64,000 nt of DNA from positions 3,420,620-3,484,619 of the forward strand of contig NC_089314.1 in the NCBI RefSeq assembly GCF_036669915.1, in the 5' to 3' direction. The translations under genes and the position numbers were made by a program. Shown here in pieces: positions 47,126 through 59,793 of the stretch (position 1 is the stretch's first letter; every line of letters starts with the position of its first letter). The notes under the pieces are model-generated. The model was given only the letters and a program-made list of their open reading frames with translations, searched no databases and was not told the DNA's origin. Source of the DNA: Pocillopora verrucosa. Its lineage: Eukaryota > Cnidaria > Anthozoa > Scleractinia > Pocilloporidae.

Positions 47126-48403
47126 GAAATCCTCGAAACCACCTCACCTTAAAATAACACAAAAACCTTTCCACAAACTCTATCTTACTCCTCCTCATTC
47201 ACCTCCCCAAGATCTCCTACGAAACATACCGGAGGGGTTCTGACCATTCAAACAACATCAATCCAGCAGTTCAAAGTAATTCTAAAGAGTTTCAATGCTA
47301 TCCGAGAGTTACCCATTAGCTGCCTATGTTTAGCTGTAAAAGTGTATGTTTTTTTTAAGAGGAATTTTAAAAATCTTCAAAACCCACTCATACATGCAAT
47401 GTATCCACGACTTATTTACAGTCTCCTTTGAGAAAACAATCAATTAAGCGATTCGTGTTCGAGAAATGAGGCCATCTTTGAAGCTTAAAAACTTCAAGAG
47501 GGGGACGTTGGAGTCTATTAGAAGCCGCAAAACCGTAGGAAAAAATCATCCAAAAACCGCAAAAATCCGATCAAAACCGAAAACCGCATGCAAAAAAAGT
47601 TCGATTTGGACCGGAAACCGCATGACAAGAGGAGCGTGCATATCGAAGAGGAATCGAAACCCAAATACGAAAAACCGAAAACCATATCGGATTTCCGGAA
47701 ACCAACTGCTGCAAAACGGAAAATCCTCAAACCGAAATAAACACCGAAACGAAAAAAGTGTTTCAAGTTATTAAGCACAAGAACCGAAAAACCGATCTCA
47801 AAAATAACCAAACCGAAAATCCCAATGCCCCCTCCTCCTTTAAATTGTTTTGTAGCCATGAAATCACGAGTTATGCAAATTCAATTAACCACTGTCAATT
47901 TATTTCGTTTGAGTGAGTGAAAGGAAGCAGCGGCGTCTCTGTTGGTCTCTTTAGTCTGTGTAAAGGCTTTTTCGTGTTTAACTGTTCTTTTTTCCGACCT
48001 TTTACCGTGTGGGAAAATTGGCCACTAGAAGAGCCAGAGTGACACGAATGACATAAAGAGGATGAGGGAACAGCTGCCGCTTGTTGTTTGTCACGCAACA
48101 TGTCCTTACACACAAATTCTGTCAGTGCAAATTAGACGAGCATTAATAAGCGCTCGTGGCTTATTATATTGCCCAAAATGTTTCTTATTTTCCCGTTTCA
48201 GAGGAATTAAAATCGAAGGCAATAAGGCAGTATTAAGTCAAAAAAAAATTATGGTTAAACTTAGGAGGTTAACATGGTGTACAGAAGAACGAAAAGTTGG
48301 GCTTAGCAAAAGTCACTTTAGAAAAAGAAATTTCGATATTTCTATCAACTGCAAGTTAAAAGTAATATTCAGTCAAAATTGTTTGTTTAATCTTTGTGTG
48401 CAG
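47126..48403. other. Remaining inserted sequence before exon 2 of ABCG copy C
   Basis: No gene is supported. It contains a low-complexity tract (47500-47830) and rejoins sequence paralogous to copy B intron 1 at about 48359, 45 bases before exon 2. Confidence 0.5.
47500..47830 (+). repeat. Degenerate AACCGAAA-type repeat tract
   Basis: About 330 bases dominated by variants of AACCGAAAACCG and CCGCAAAAA, very poor in T on the + strand. Open frames cross it on both strands (47466-47774 and 47518-47859) because of the composition; neither looks like a protein. Confidence 0.65.
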
Positions 48404-49589
48404 ATGTTTTTCAGGATTTATCCGAATCCTACTGTCCCGCAAAGTACGTCGATGTCTGTTGTCCGTTAGCAACTCAGATAAGCAGGGGAAAACCATTTTG
48501 TATGGAACCTCAAAATTCCTCAGCTTGTAAGGCGGGATTTTTCTTCAGCAAACATTCGATGAAAGTTGAACCCTGTCCTGATGGTAAGTTGGTAGTTCCC
48601 TGATGATATATATGATCATTTTGCCATCCCAGAAGTGAAAAGTCGCAACAACAACTCTCGGATGTTTGTTATAATGAAATATAGTCAGCAGCTACATAGT
48701 AATGTCCAAACGGGGAAAATTAAAGAAAATAGTGGTTTCTTTCACAGTCAATGGATAAGATCTATCTATCATCAATATCCTAAGTGCGCTCATGGAATGG
48801 TTGGTAAAGTGGGAAGGGGGAGGAGGTAGGGGGAACTACTACCCATTCATTCTCTTAAATGAAATCAACACGATGTTGTCACAACTTGCAAAGCAATGCC
48901 ATTGGAATATATCAGCAGATAGCTCCATTGCAGATGAGAAATACGTGTTATCAAGGAAAAACATGGCGGTTAACTGAGAAAATATTTCTACCAGGCTGGA
49001 TATTTTTTTTAAGGATCCGAAGACGCTTACCGTTTTGTAACGAACTTCAGGCCGAGATCAAAACTTGTATATTTTATCGCTGTCGTCTCGGCTGATTTCT
49101 GCAGACTGATTTAGGTAGGCCTTTGCATTGTGACACTCGCAGAACTAAATTGGTAAATGAAGGATTTACAAGAATTCCTGCTTGTGTAGTTACATATTAT
49201 TTCATATGTTTAGATAGAAAACAATTTTTTTCCTCTCGTACCCCGCTGTTACGGATTCTCGTTATTGCAGACACTAAATCTCCCCCTTCGCCCCCTCCCC
49301 CCACCACCTTCTTCTCCTGGATGAATTAGATGTAGAAGAGGCAGCGCAATTGTTTACATGATCTCATGAAAAGGATGAATTTCACCCTCAGCAAAAACGC
49401 AATTAAGGCGAAAAGTCACCTGTCGGCTTGAAGTTAGAATCTACCGTAACATTGAGGAAATATTGACTTTATGAATATTTTCAGGCTTCTATTGTCCTCA
49501 GGACCAAGTCTGTATCAAACCATGTCCACAGGGAACATACTGTGTTAGAGATAAACTAGTTAACGCCACAGTAAGTTTTTTATGATCTT

Positions 49590-49745
49590 ATTCACGACCG
49601 AGTGAGTGGAACGGTGCTTTTATGGTTGGTGCGTTGGACTCTGGGTCGAGAAGTTCGACACTGGCTGGGTCTTTGGGCAAAACAGTTTAATTTTACAGTG
49701 TCCTTACCACCCAGGAGTGTTATTGGCTGACGGCCAATTTACTTG
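49590..49745 (+). repeat. Possible tRNA-derived SINE relic in intron 3 of ABCG copy C
   Basis: Contains a tRNA-like stretch with an A-box-like TGGTTGGTGCGTTGGACTC, then GGGTCGAGAAG and a B-box-like AGTTCGACACTGG, followed by GCTGGGTCTTTGGGCAAAAC. Spacing is close to that of RNA polymerase III promoters in tRNA-derived SINEs. Copy B has the same relic with an internal deletion. No poly(A) tail or target duplication was defined. Confidence 0.45.
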
Positions 49746-51489
49746 AGCTAAAATCACTTTTCAGATGGAGACCTAAACAATTTCGACTTCCCCTAACACG
49801 TGGGTGGATCCTGGAGTTAACTGTGGAGGGGAGGGGGGGAGGGATTGTGGGGGAAGGAGCTCGTTAAAGTGATCTTGCAAGAACTACAATTCTAATGAGG
49901 TTTGAGTCTGATAACACACTTTGGCCAAAGTTTTATGAAACCAGTGTCACTTTATATGTTTTCAATTATTGATTTACGCTTCTAAATGCTCTGTTCTATG
50001 TGACGATCTTTATGATGTCATATCTTTAATGGCAGAGCCCGTGGTGCGCTCAGCTCATGATGAAAACATTCATCTTATTTTCTAGAAAAAATCGCCTTTA
50101 CTGTGCCTCGAGAGTGGAAAATGCTGCAATACTTCTCAGTCTCCTCCTATCTGTGATTCTCATGCAGCTTCTAAGTATATTTGCCCTGGAGCCAAGCTCC
50201 CAGTTCCCTGTCATCCAGGCAACTATTGCCCAAACGTCACCATTCAAAAGACGTGTCCAAGTGGACATTTCTGTCGGAAGGGAAGCATGGAACCACAACG
50301 CTGTCCGGTATAAGTAATTAGTCTTGTTACACATATTTGGTAATAGTCACAATATTGTTATTCGATAGTGCACATCCGAAGGCATCTCTTAAGTGGTAAT
50401 AGCCGTTAAAGACAGATGCGAGAGAAACGGGATTTTTAAGGCTATTTGGCCATGGGAAATCCAAGTTCAAAACTATGGAAATTGTAAATGTTTATGGAAA
50501 TACTATAATCTAAGAATTAATTCGGCTTATTTTTACTCCGTACTTCAAATATGAATATCAATAGCAAATGATAAAACTGCAAAGAATACTAAATAATGCT
50601 CATAAAATGCATCCTTTTCATGAATGCTGTGCATTATAAGAATTTAGTTCATTTACGGGGAAGAAATTGATGCAACTCGATTTAAGGAGGAACAAATTTG
50701 TGCCTTCCGTGACTTTACAGGTTGACTATTTCACGGCGCCAAACCCCTTTCTAAGTGAAGCTGTCTTTGGTAAGATTGGTTCGGGGCAGTGAGTAGCTAA
50801 TTTTGTTTTCCACGTTGAAGCTGCAATACTTATCCCAGTCGCTTTTGCATCTACGTTAAGTGCAAATCAAGTATGGGAATATCAATTCATCTTATATCGT
50901 TCATTTGCATTTCGTGGCAGAAACATGTGGAAGATGCCATCCCTGTTGTTGCATGCACAACTCCTTGTGGAGCGTAGTCTTATTTTGGTCTATTTTCAGA
51001 TTCTCTCCATATGCAAGAAAGGGTCTTCATTTCCTATCAGCGCCCCTGGTGGTGTTTTACTCATCTTAGCAATATTGCTGGTAATGCTGTTGCTTTTGCA
51101 CTGTTTCAACCACGAAGAAAAACTTATAGAATGGTTTGAACGTTATGTAACAAAGAGACTCTTCCCAAAGCGGAGTTTAAGAATGCAAGAGAGTATCAGG
51201 AGGAACACTTTGGATAAATACCGAGAGGAGGCGGAGCCCAAGACACAAACCAGCACCATTCGTTTTCAAAACCTTAGCCTCTCTCTTAAAAAGGTAAATA
51301 TCTGGTTGCGCAGTGGAAAAGGAGAGAAAGAGGCCTTTTGTTATCAATCTCAAAGTAACGGTCAATCTCGTGTAAGAATATTCGCCGAAGAGTATTTTTC
51401 TTACTACCGAGTCCGGAGACTTTATTTAGTTACGTACTATCGACAGCCAAAATAAAATTGTGGTTAGTGTTACTGCTACTGCCACTGTT

Positions 51490-51511
51490 ATTATAATAAT
51501 ACATATGATAC

Positions 51512-51546
<35 letters not shown>

Positions 51547-51600
51547 GTGATAATTAATGGCATTGATGATGAAAATAATAACAATAATAATAATTGAAAT
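51490..51600 (+). repeat. (AAT)n microsatellite in intron 5 of ABCG copy C
   Basis: Counterpart of the run at 25205-25310, with different length and interruptions. Confidence 0.88.
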
Positions 51601-54600
51601 GATATCATCTTCATCTTGTTATTCGTATCATTCATTACTTTTTTTTGTTTACTTTTGGCGCCGAAGTACTGCAGGGGAGCTTGTTGACACTTAGACAAAA
51701 TTCGACGCGAAAGTGCGCCACGGAAAATAAAAACCAATTCATGGCATATATTTCGAAGGACTCTAAGTTAAAGTAAGATTTTCTGCATGCGTTGGAGAGT
51801 AAAGGAAGAATTTATGCTCTGAACATATTTCAATTGGAGCGTAATCTTTAGTGAAAGGAGAAAACTAAAGAATCAGTCAGAGCTTACTTCTACAAATATT
51901 TGATACCACACACATTGTAAGTAACAGAATTTTTATGTAGTTATGCTTTGTGTGTTGTTTTCTTCATTTAACAGACTAAGGTAGCCATTCTTCAAGGCGT
52001 GTCCGGTCAACTCCTACCTGGGGAAGTAACTGCGGTAATGGGTCCCTCGGGATCCGGCAAAACAACGTTTCTCAACACCCCTAGTGGAAAAGCCTATTAT
52101 GGGGTTGGTTTTCCATTTGAAATAAGTGTAACAAAAATACTCTCATCGGAGCTTAAAATTCGAGTGAATTGTGCCAATTATTGACTTCAGCATTTCTGAG
52201 CTCAAGGGTGTGATCAGTCCCTGGATGCTGTAGAAGTTGATGCATTCCTAGGTGCTACCAGGGCTTCACTTTCCCTTGGTGTCGAAAACTGAAAATGGTC
52301 TGATAGTATTAAAGTGGCCATTAGCAATATAAAAGATGGCTGGATGGTTAGTTCTTTGTAGGAGCCTTCAGCTAGTAGAATCCGATATAGGAAAACTAAA
52401 ATATTTCCATCATTTAAATAGAAAATATGTCGTTGAAAACCTGCGAAAAATACTATTTTAGGCTTTTTTCTTGCTATTTTTTGTAGTTGCGACTAATATT
52501 TTCAATACCACAACTAGAAAATATACGACAATGCTATCTTTACTTATGACAAGCATGTTCAACTAAACCTGGGTGTAAACCTATTGTGACCTCATGAGCG
52601 TGAAAGTAATTGACTTGATGAACAGAATTGAGATTGAAGAGAGATCTGGTAAAACGATGCAACATACTCTTAGAAAGCATTAGGGTTGACTTATTTGAAC
52701 AAAATTTCAAGCCCGCTTACTGCAGTTTCTTATTTCTGTTTCCAGAAACGCGCCGGTAGTCTATTCATCAACAACAACTTTGTATACGATCTGGGCGTTT
52801 TCAGAAACATCACGGGATTTGTTCCACAGGTTAGTTTTGCGTCAGAAATAAGGAAGCAACTGCTTAGTTTTTTCTATTGGTGTAATATCGGTGTCGTTCA
52901 AGAGGGCCACCGCCGCGCCCTTCGCCCAGAGACGGTTAAAGTTCTTCATAATAAAATGCTTGAGACAATTCAAGTTATTGATGCAGTGTTTGAAATTAGA
53001 CTTAAACAGAATATGACTTAACAGAATATATAAGAAGGAAACTTCTGTGTCAGGCAACCTAAGGAATTAGTCCTTTACTCATCCACATTATATGCTTCTA
53101 CTCAACTTGTACTGTTTTTTTTCAGGAAGATATCATGCACAGAACACTAACAGTGAAGGAGGTGTTGATTTATCAAGCAAATCTAAGATTGCCATCCTCG
53201 ATTTCCAAAGACGAAAAGCAAAAGAGAGTCAACGAGGTATGTCACTGATTAAAATCTTTTATTGTACTGGAACTGAGTAATGGTGATGAGGGACCTGTAG
53301 GTAAGCTCGTTCTACATCACTCACTTTACCATAAAATTAAATAGTAAAATTGAAACAGTAAAATTGACCCATTTGGTTCGGCAGGTCTTGGATCGTCTTG
53401 ATTTGGCGCATGTCAAGAATACAAAGATTGGAGACGAGGTATGGGCTTTCTCAAGAGAAAAACGCTTGCCAGTGTGAGGACCAACTCTTGAGTATGCAGT
53501 ATATTATCATGACACCATTACAAAAAAATTACTGTGCCAGCAACTGGCCGTTGAAAACAGCGTCTCAGCTTCACAGCTTCTATCTATTGCCATTTCGAGT
53601 TTTACGTGTAGATATGTGTCATTTTCGTAGGAATATATGTTTCAGGCTAGTTTTGTTGATTTGCTCGTCTAATTGTTCTTTTTTTTTATGTTAATTTTTT
53701 TTATTGTCTTTTTAGGAATCAAGAGGCATTTCTGGAGGGCAAAGAAAACGCGTCAACATAGGAATGGAATTGGTGACTGACCCAACGTTGCTTTTTCTTG
53801 ATGAGCCGACGAGGTAGCGAGTTGTTGCATGTGATACGGATATTCCTTTTTGGTTTCTTTTAAGGTGATTAGGGCACAACAAGGCAAAATATCATGAGTC
53901 GTTGCCATAGGTCCCCAGTGTCCCATTTATACCACCATAGTCGCCTGATTATGCATTCTAAGGCTTTGACATTAAGGTGCTTCCATTCTGGATTCATTGA
54001 ACTCTACATTTCCTTTGTTACTTCTCTTGTAGCGGACTGGACAGTACTTCAAGTTTGATGGTCGTGGATGCGCTGAAGGCCGTAGCTGAAAAAAAAAGAA
54101 ACTGACAATTGTTTGCGTCATTCATCAGCCAAGATACGAAATATTCAGTAAGTCTGGACTGCAAATTGCACCAAGTTTTTTTTTTTTACTCTGATTTGTT
54201 TGCCGTCTCAAAACATAGACAGAAATAACTTTTTGATTCTAATATTTGATGAGAGTAGAAACAGAAGCAGTGAAACGATTTTTCGGGTATAATATGTTTC
54301 TCAATTTGCAAAATTCATACAACCCAAAATTTATAATTCAACCCCTCTTTCTGGTTGTCATGTTCCATTTTTTTTTATTTTTTTTTTTTGGTAAATTCCA
54401 CAAAGTTCTCTTTCTTGCGCCCGGTGGACGAACCGTCTTCCTAGGAAGTGTACCAGAGGCAGAAAACTACTTTGAAATGCTTGGATTTCAAATACCTGAG
54501 AAAGTGAACCCAGCAGATTTTTACATGGATGTTATTGGCGGATTGTGGAAGGGCTCTGATGAATCAACTAGTACTTTACCCGAGCGTTGGGAGCAGTATG

Positions 54601-56229
54601 CTGCTGGAAATAACGCGGGCGCTGAAAACACTGACTGTGCTGATGGGAGCCGGGCAGATCCAGATGAAGGCCTTTTACATCTACTCTGAAACTGTTCAAG
54701 AGAAACCCAAATAAAGGTAATCAGTGATTTCCAAAGGTATTAAAAGTCTGCTCCCCACGATCAATGATAGTTGATTGTCGCCTAAATCAATTCGATATTA
54801 ATCGATGTTTGTCAGTCAGTTTGTATGCAAATATCTGCCGATCGATTAGGAGTCGTCAATCGCAATTAGGAAATCTCTCATTTAAAGCTGTTTCTACTGT
54901 CAAAGATTCTTCGCTTTCTCAATGATATCTTGCGGTCTATGCTTCTACCTCTTAATGGAGAGTTTACTTCAGAGTTGAGTTGACTTCAGTTGTTAATTGC
55001 TTGTATTAAGGAAGGATCCAAACAGAAAAGAACTAATACATGGAATGAAAACTAAATTACAGTGGGAAATAGAAATCGCTTACAGTCGACATGTTGAAAC
55101 GGGTTCCAATCCCGTTGAAGCCTAACTTTTTTCAGGCTTCTTTGGTACAATCTCTTTAATTGCAACACAACTGCGAGGATCATTTTTTTACTTCTGACTC
55201 GACATGTTGAAAGTTGATGAAGCCTTGCATCGACAAGATCTGCTTATTAAAATCGTGGTGGATTCATTGAGTCTGACTGGGCGCGCAGCTGCAACTTTGG
55301 GAGCTCGCGCTACATTCTGTGGCTCGAATAGAAAATAGCCTGATGATGGACGTCAGCAGCTCGTTGAACGTTGCAGGCTATTCAAATTCCAATGTCCCGC
55401 GTTTTATAATGTTCAACTTCATATTCTATTTGACCTTCCTTCTCTTCAACGAGACCCACCCACAAGGTGATTGCCCTTTCAATTTCCATTTTCAGATCAA
55501 GACAAGCAGATGCCCAACTTCTTGATTCAGTTTACCACATTTCTTCGTCGTGAGATTCGACTGCAGTTTCGTTTGTCACGATCACTTCTTCTAGATCAGT
55601 TCTTGGTGTTACTTGCAGGGGGTACCCTAGGGGCCCTCAGGATGGAGGTTAGTTGACGTTCATGCCAGTGTTTAACGTTTTTCAAATAGGGATCACTACT
55701 GCTGGTGTGATACATCGCGCGCAAAATGGTTTTGACTGAGAGCACCGTTTTTGAAATCTTTTATGTATCTTAGTCTCAGAGAGATTTGTTGCTAAAGATT
55801 ACAGTACAACGCAGACAAGCGTTTTGTGGAAAGAAGCAAGGGTCCCAAAAGTCAGGATATTTTAAATAACTGTGATAGCCAAGTTGTCGTCAATAACTGA
55901 AAATTATCATGGCACCGATGCTTAGCTTTTCGCACAGGGCGAAATTTGTAAATTCTTCCTGTGCTAAAAAAAAAAAATTCCAGAGTACTTTCCTACAATC
56001 TTTGTATTCTTTCTATCTTAAGTGACAATTCGTCGAACTTGAAAATACCTTTTTTATTTCTATCACAGGCTCCCCTTGAAGAATTCTTCACTCTCGTCAC
56101 CCTTAGCTCCTTAGCAATTGGTCTGACCGCCATGTTATCTGCGTTGAGATGTTTTGGTAGCACCAGGACAACTTTCTGGCGGTAAGGGGTGGGGAATTGC
56201 ATTTCTTGATCTGTGTGAATAACGATTCA

Positions 56230-56470
56230 AAAAAGACGATCGACGATGACACTAGAGAAGAAAACGCAGAAGACGACGAAATGACAAGAAAAACGGACAT
56301 TTAAACGACACGTTTTTTATGGCAACGGCTACAAGGACGAGTACGAAAATTACTACAACAACGACGACGAAACGATTCGGAGGACGAAAACGACGGTGAC
56401 GATTAAAACGGCAACAAAAAACGATGGCGTCGAAGACGAAGTGCAGTGACGAAGTCGTAAACGATAACGA
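56230..56470 (+). repeat. ACG/GAC-rich tract in intron 14 of ABCG copy C
   Basis: Paralogous to 150-440. The reading frames seen there are disrupted here, which supports a non-coding nature. Confidence 0.55.
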
Positions 56471-57264
56471 AGACAGGTAAGAAGACGGCGGTTATGGATT
56501 CTTTCTTCTTCGATATTTGAGAAATTTTGCTAACTTCCAGGAGAAAAACCAATAATTGGAATTCCACGTTCCAAAGAAATAGCGAGGAGACTAAATCGGA
56601 CTCATTGGAACGTATCGACTTTCTTGGAAATGTTTCGGCTGAATCGCTCAGCCTTCATCCGACTGTTGGAATATCAGTGGTTTAATACTTACTTTTACAC
56701 TTACTTTTATTCCTATTTGATCTTCATTATCAATGTCACTTTGCAGTGAAGCCGCAGCTGGTGTCAACAGGATAAGTTACTTTGTGGCTGTCAATGTCAC
56801 TCAGATTCCCATAATCGTCATCACTCCTGTTGTTTATTTGAGCCTGCTGTACCCACTGATTGCACCTAGAGGTAGAAATAGACGTCGTTTTATGTGATAG
56901 GCATACGTTTTCATGGCTGTTGGAATAGCGCGTGCCTCTGTTTGTCTCTCCTATCAACCTGATAATCTTATAAGCCCCCTTTGTATTTTTTTCAACTTTT
57001 TCCGCTTTCGGCGTCTACAAATGTCTATAGTCGACCAAAGTAATAGTCTCCGTTAGTATGATACTTGACGTAAGGCCAGAAAGTCAGCGAATGTCAGGGT
57101 TGAGGCCGAACAGGCGCACAGCATGAGATAATAAACATTTCATGATATCTTGCGCACAGTTATACCTCCCTCCACCCCCTCTTTACCTTTCAAACTTAGA
57201 TCAACGTGTCCGTTCTAATTTTTTTGAAAATTTATTAAAGTTCACACGGCAACCAGGTGGTTGA

Positions 57265-57432
57265 TTTCACTTTGAAATGGCAATGATTACATTTTTTTTG
57301 TTCAACTCGCTAATAAATCCTATAATTTACGCCATACGAATGCCAGAATTTAGAGCGGGTATGTTACAAATAATATTTCGTAGAACTCCACACGGTCTAC
57401 AACCGGTAAACATTCCACTTCAGGACCGTTAA
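57265..57432 (+). pseudogene. GPCR copy 4 remnant: helix 7 and C-terminal tail only
   Basis: 56 codons in frame, from FHFEMAMITFFLFNSL through NPIIYAIRMPEFRAG to the terminal PVNIPLQDR and TAA. This is closest to GPCR3. Everything before helix 7 is missing. The left side joins ABCG copy C intron 15 through about 30 bases (57234-57264) that match neither gene. One large deletion inside a former unit, removing ABCG exons 16-17, the spacer and most of the receptor, explains the arrangement. Confidence 0.9.
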
Positions 57433-59793
57433 TTTGTAATGTTTGGAGAAATATAAATTGAAAAAAAAATTTAAGCTTGAACTAAACAGGGAAAAATCGT
57501 GCGCGCTTCTCTGCATTTCTAACACAGGTCCATAACGGAAAACTAACGTCAATGATGATGTTCAAAGAAAATACTGTTTGTTAGATTTAGCAGAGTACAA
57601 GAGAAAAAAATGTTGAGTCACTGATTGGGCTGTTATCATTAAATAACTGTATAGCCAGTCATTTCAATAATCTTAGATAAGGAGTCCATAGCAATTTTTT
57701 TTTTCACAGAAAGGCACAAAAGAATGAAAAGCCTTTGCCTAGATCAGTAAAACGACATCGAAGTGTTTATTTCAGTACTGTTGTTTCCATATAGATAACA
57801 AACTTCTTCTGTTACGGAAACTGAAACAACTTGTTGTAATATTATATTATTACGGAGAGAAACATTAAAGTTTTTTTGGATGAAGCATTTTCTTTTGTTA
57901 TTTTTCTAGGTTCTTTTTCTTTTGTTGTTTAGCTGCACGTTTCAAACAGAATGCAGTCATGCACAATGGGGTAGATTAAACAAAAATTAATGTTTTATTA
58001 CTTCAAGTGATGACACCGCTGATATCAATCAATGAACTTAAAAGAAGCATTTTTATAGTGTTTTAGACACGTTTCACTAAGGACGGTACATAGGACGGAC
58101 GAATATATTCAAGGCAACCCGAAAATGTGATACCATAGACAGCTATGACCGGCTGAATGGTTATGTATTGTTTGTTATTTACAATAACTGATTACACAGT
58201 ACGTGGGTTAAAAATTGAAAGCCAACACTTGTTATTACAAGAGAAAGGAAGCTCAAAGACAATTCTTTAGAAACTGTAGCGTGACATGGATGATCTCCAC
58301 GGTCGAATAGGAATAAAAGTTGGGAAAGAAACAAATGAATGATAAAATACCATTTCCCTTTGTTGAGCAGTTGCTTTTAGTTTGGTTTGGTTTTGTTTTG
58401 CTGTGCGAATTATCAGCCAGAATGTAATAGAAAACAGTCAACATTAACAGGAAGTGAAAGAAAAAATCTCCTTTTAACAACCATGGGTGATAATCCCGCC
58501 AATAAATCAATCAATATTATTGTACCAATATTACGTAGACCCATTTCTGATAAATCAGTGGCAAAAAAGCGATGATCTCTCGTTTTTTAGGACTTCGAAA
58601 CGTTTCGCTATACATTCCTTTCTTGCGAGTTGCAATGTTTGCCCCGTGGCGATCCCAGAAATCTTCGCGCAAACGTAAGGATCCGATTACTGACAACTCA
58701 TTTATTACTGCTTGGTGGATGTGAGATCACGCTGCGAGGTGATCATCCCGCGTAATAATCGTCATGGCGAAAATATGAGAGTTTGTATGGGAATAGAAAC
58801 GATCGCTCTTTGAATAAAACCATAAAGTCAAATTCTCAATAAAAATACCTCGGCAGGTTATTTATTTTATTTTGAGGAAACTAGCGGTTATTGGGTGGAC
58901 ACCAGCGCCAGTGAGGACTTGTATCGTTTGTGCCTTACTCTCGGGCATTAAAAAGCCGCTTTGTGTACTGATGCGGAAGACTTCCTGTTTATTATAATTG
59001 GTGCAAGTTTAATTTCTTTATCAAAAAGACAAAGGCGAATGGCACAAAGACTTAATAACAGTTGTTTTTGTCAATTATGAATTTACTTACTACAATCATC
59101 TTCATAATCATCGTTTGGCCGAAGACTGCCACGCGTCCATGCTGGAGCCCTCGTTTACTCAATTCTTGAGGCAACTCAAACCAAGTTGATTTCCTTCGAA
59201 CTTTCTGTTTACATTTCCGGTATTTTTATTTCAATACTTCAAGCTGTAGACATCTCAAAAATTCTGCATTCTAAAGGGGATTTTTTTTTCGTTTATATAG
59301 ATATTTATATGTACATTTTTTTAAAACAATTTTCCGTTCCATTGCTCTAACCTCTTTGCACTGACAGTTCATTAGTTAGCAACGGTAGACAGAGAGAGCT
59401 AGCGGAGTGTCGCGGTAACATTCACTTTGCATGGTCAGGTAAATTATTGTGCTCTTCAAGACATTTCACCGAAATAATTAAGCTATGATGGCATGAAAAT
59501 AAGATTGCAACCGAAAAGTAACTTGTGAGCTTCAAAGTACGATCAAAGTTTTTTTTACTGAAGACTCTTAAATTGGATTATTTAACCGTGCCATTGTCCA
59601 AGCATTTTATGCTTTCACGGAATTTTAAGAAGCAATATATTTCTAACCGCAAATAGCTTTTATATTTATAACGAAATCGGATTGAATACCGGGATCTCTG
59701 TCGTCCGGATAATGACAGAAGGAAGATAGATGAATTTAGTAATGATAAACTGTTCACACAAAGGGAAACGTGAAGCAACTGGTGGATGATTCA
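57433..59793. other. Spacer after GPCR remnant, recent duplicate of 37064-39417
   Basis: No gene is supported. Near-identical to the GPCR3 3' region with scattered substitutions and small indels. Confidence 0.6.

Larger units (their letters stand above)
40813..56871 (+). pseudogene. ABCG half-transporter copy C, pseudogene lacking the last two exons
   Basis: Exons as in copy B: 40813-40882, 48404-48583, 49485-49570, 50086-50307, 51000-51293, 51975-52103, 52746-52829, 53126-53236, 53385-53438, 53716-53813, 54033-54147, 54391-54716, 55496-55647, 56069-56181, 56747-56871. Exons 1-10 are open with Walker A, signature and Walker B intact. Exon 2 lacks 19 codons in frame. Lesions: exon 11 has nine A (54089-54097) against seven in copy B, giving TGA at 54103-54105 before the H-loop; the exon 12 acceptor AG is TG (54389-54390); exon 12 has a 13-base net deletion giving TGA near 54689; exons 16 and 17 are gone, replaced by a GPCR remnant. 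Intron 1 is swollen to 7.5 kb by transposons. A truncated protein could still be made; a full transporter could not. Confidence 0.88.

Noticed and set aside
50974..50999. A 26-base GT...AG segment that would reconcile the Cys-rich frame with exon 5 of ABCG copy C
   Set aside because: Too short for an animal intron; copy B has GC instead of GT there, and direct splicing from exon 4 needs no such device.
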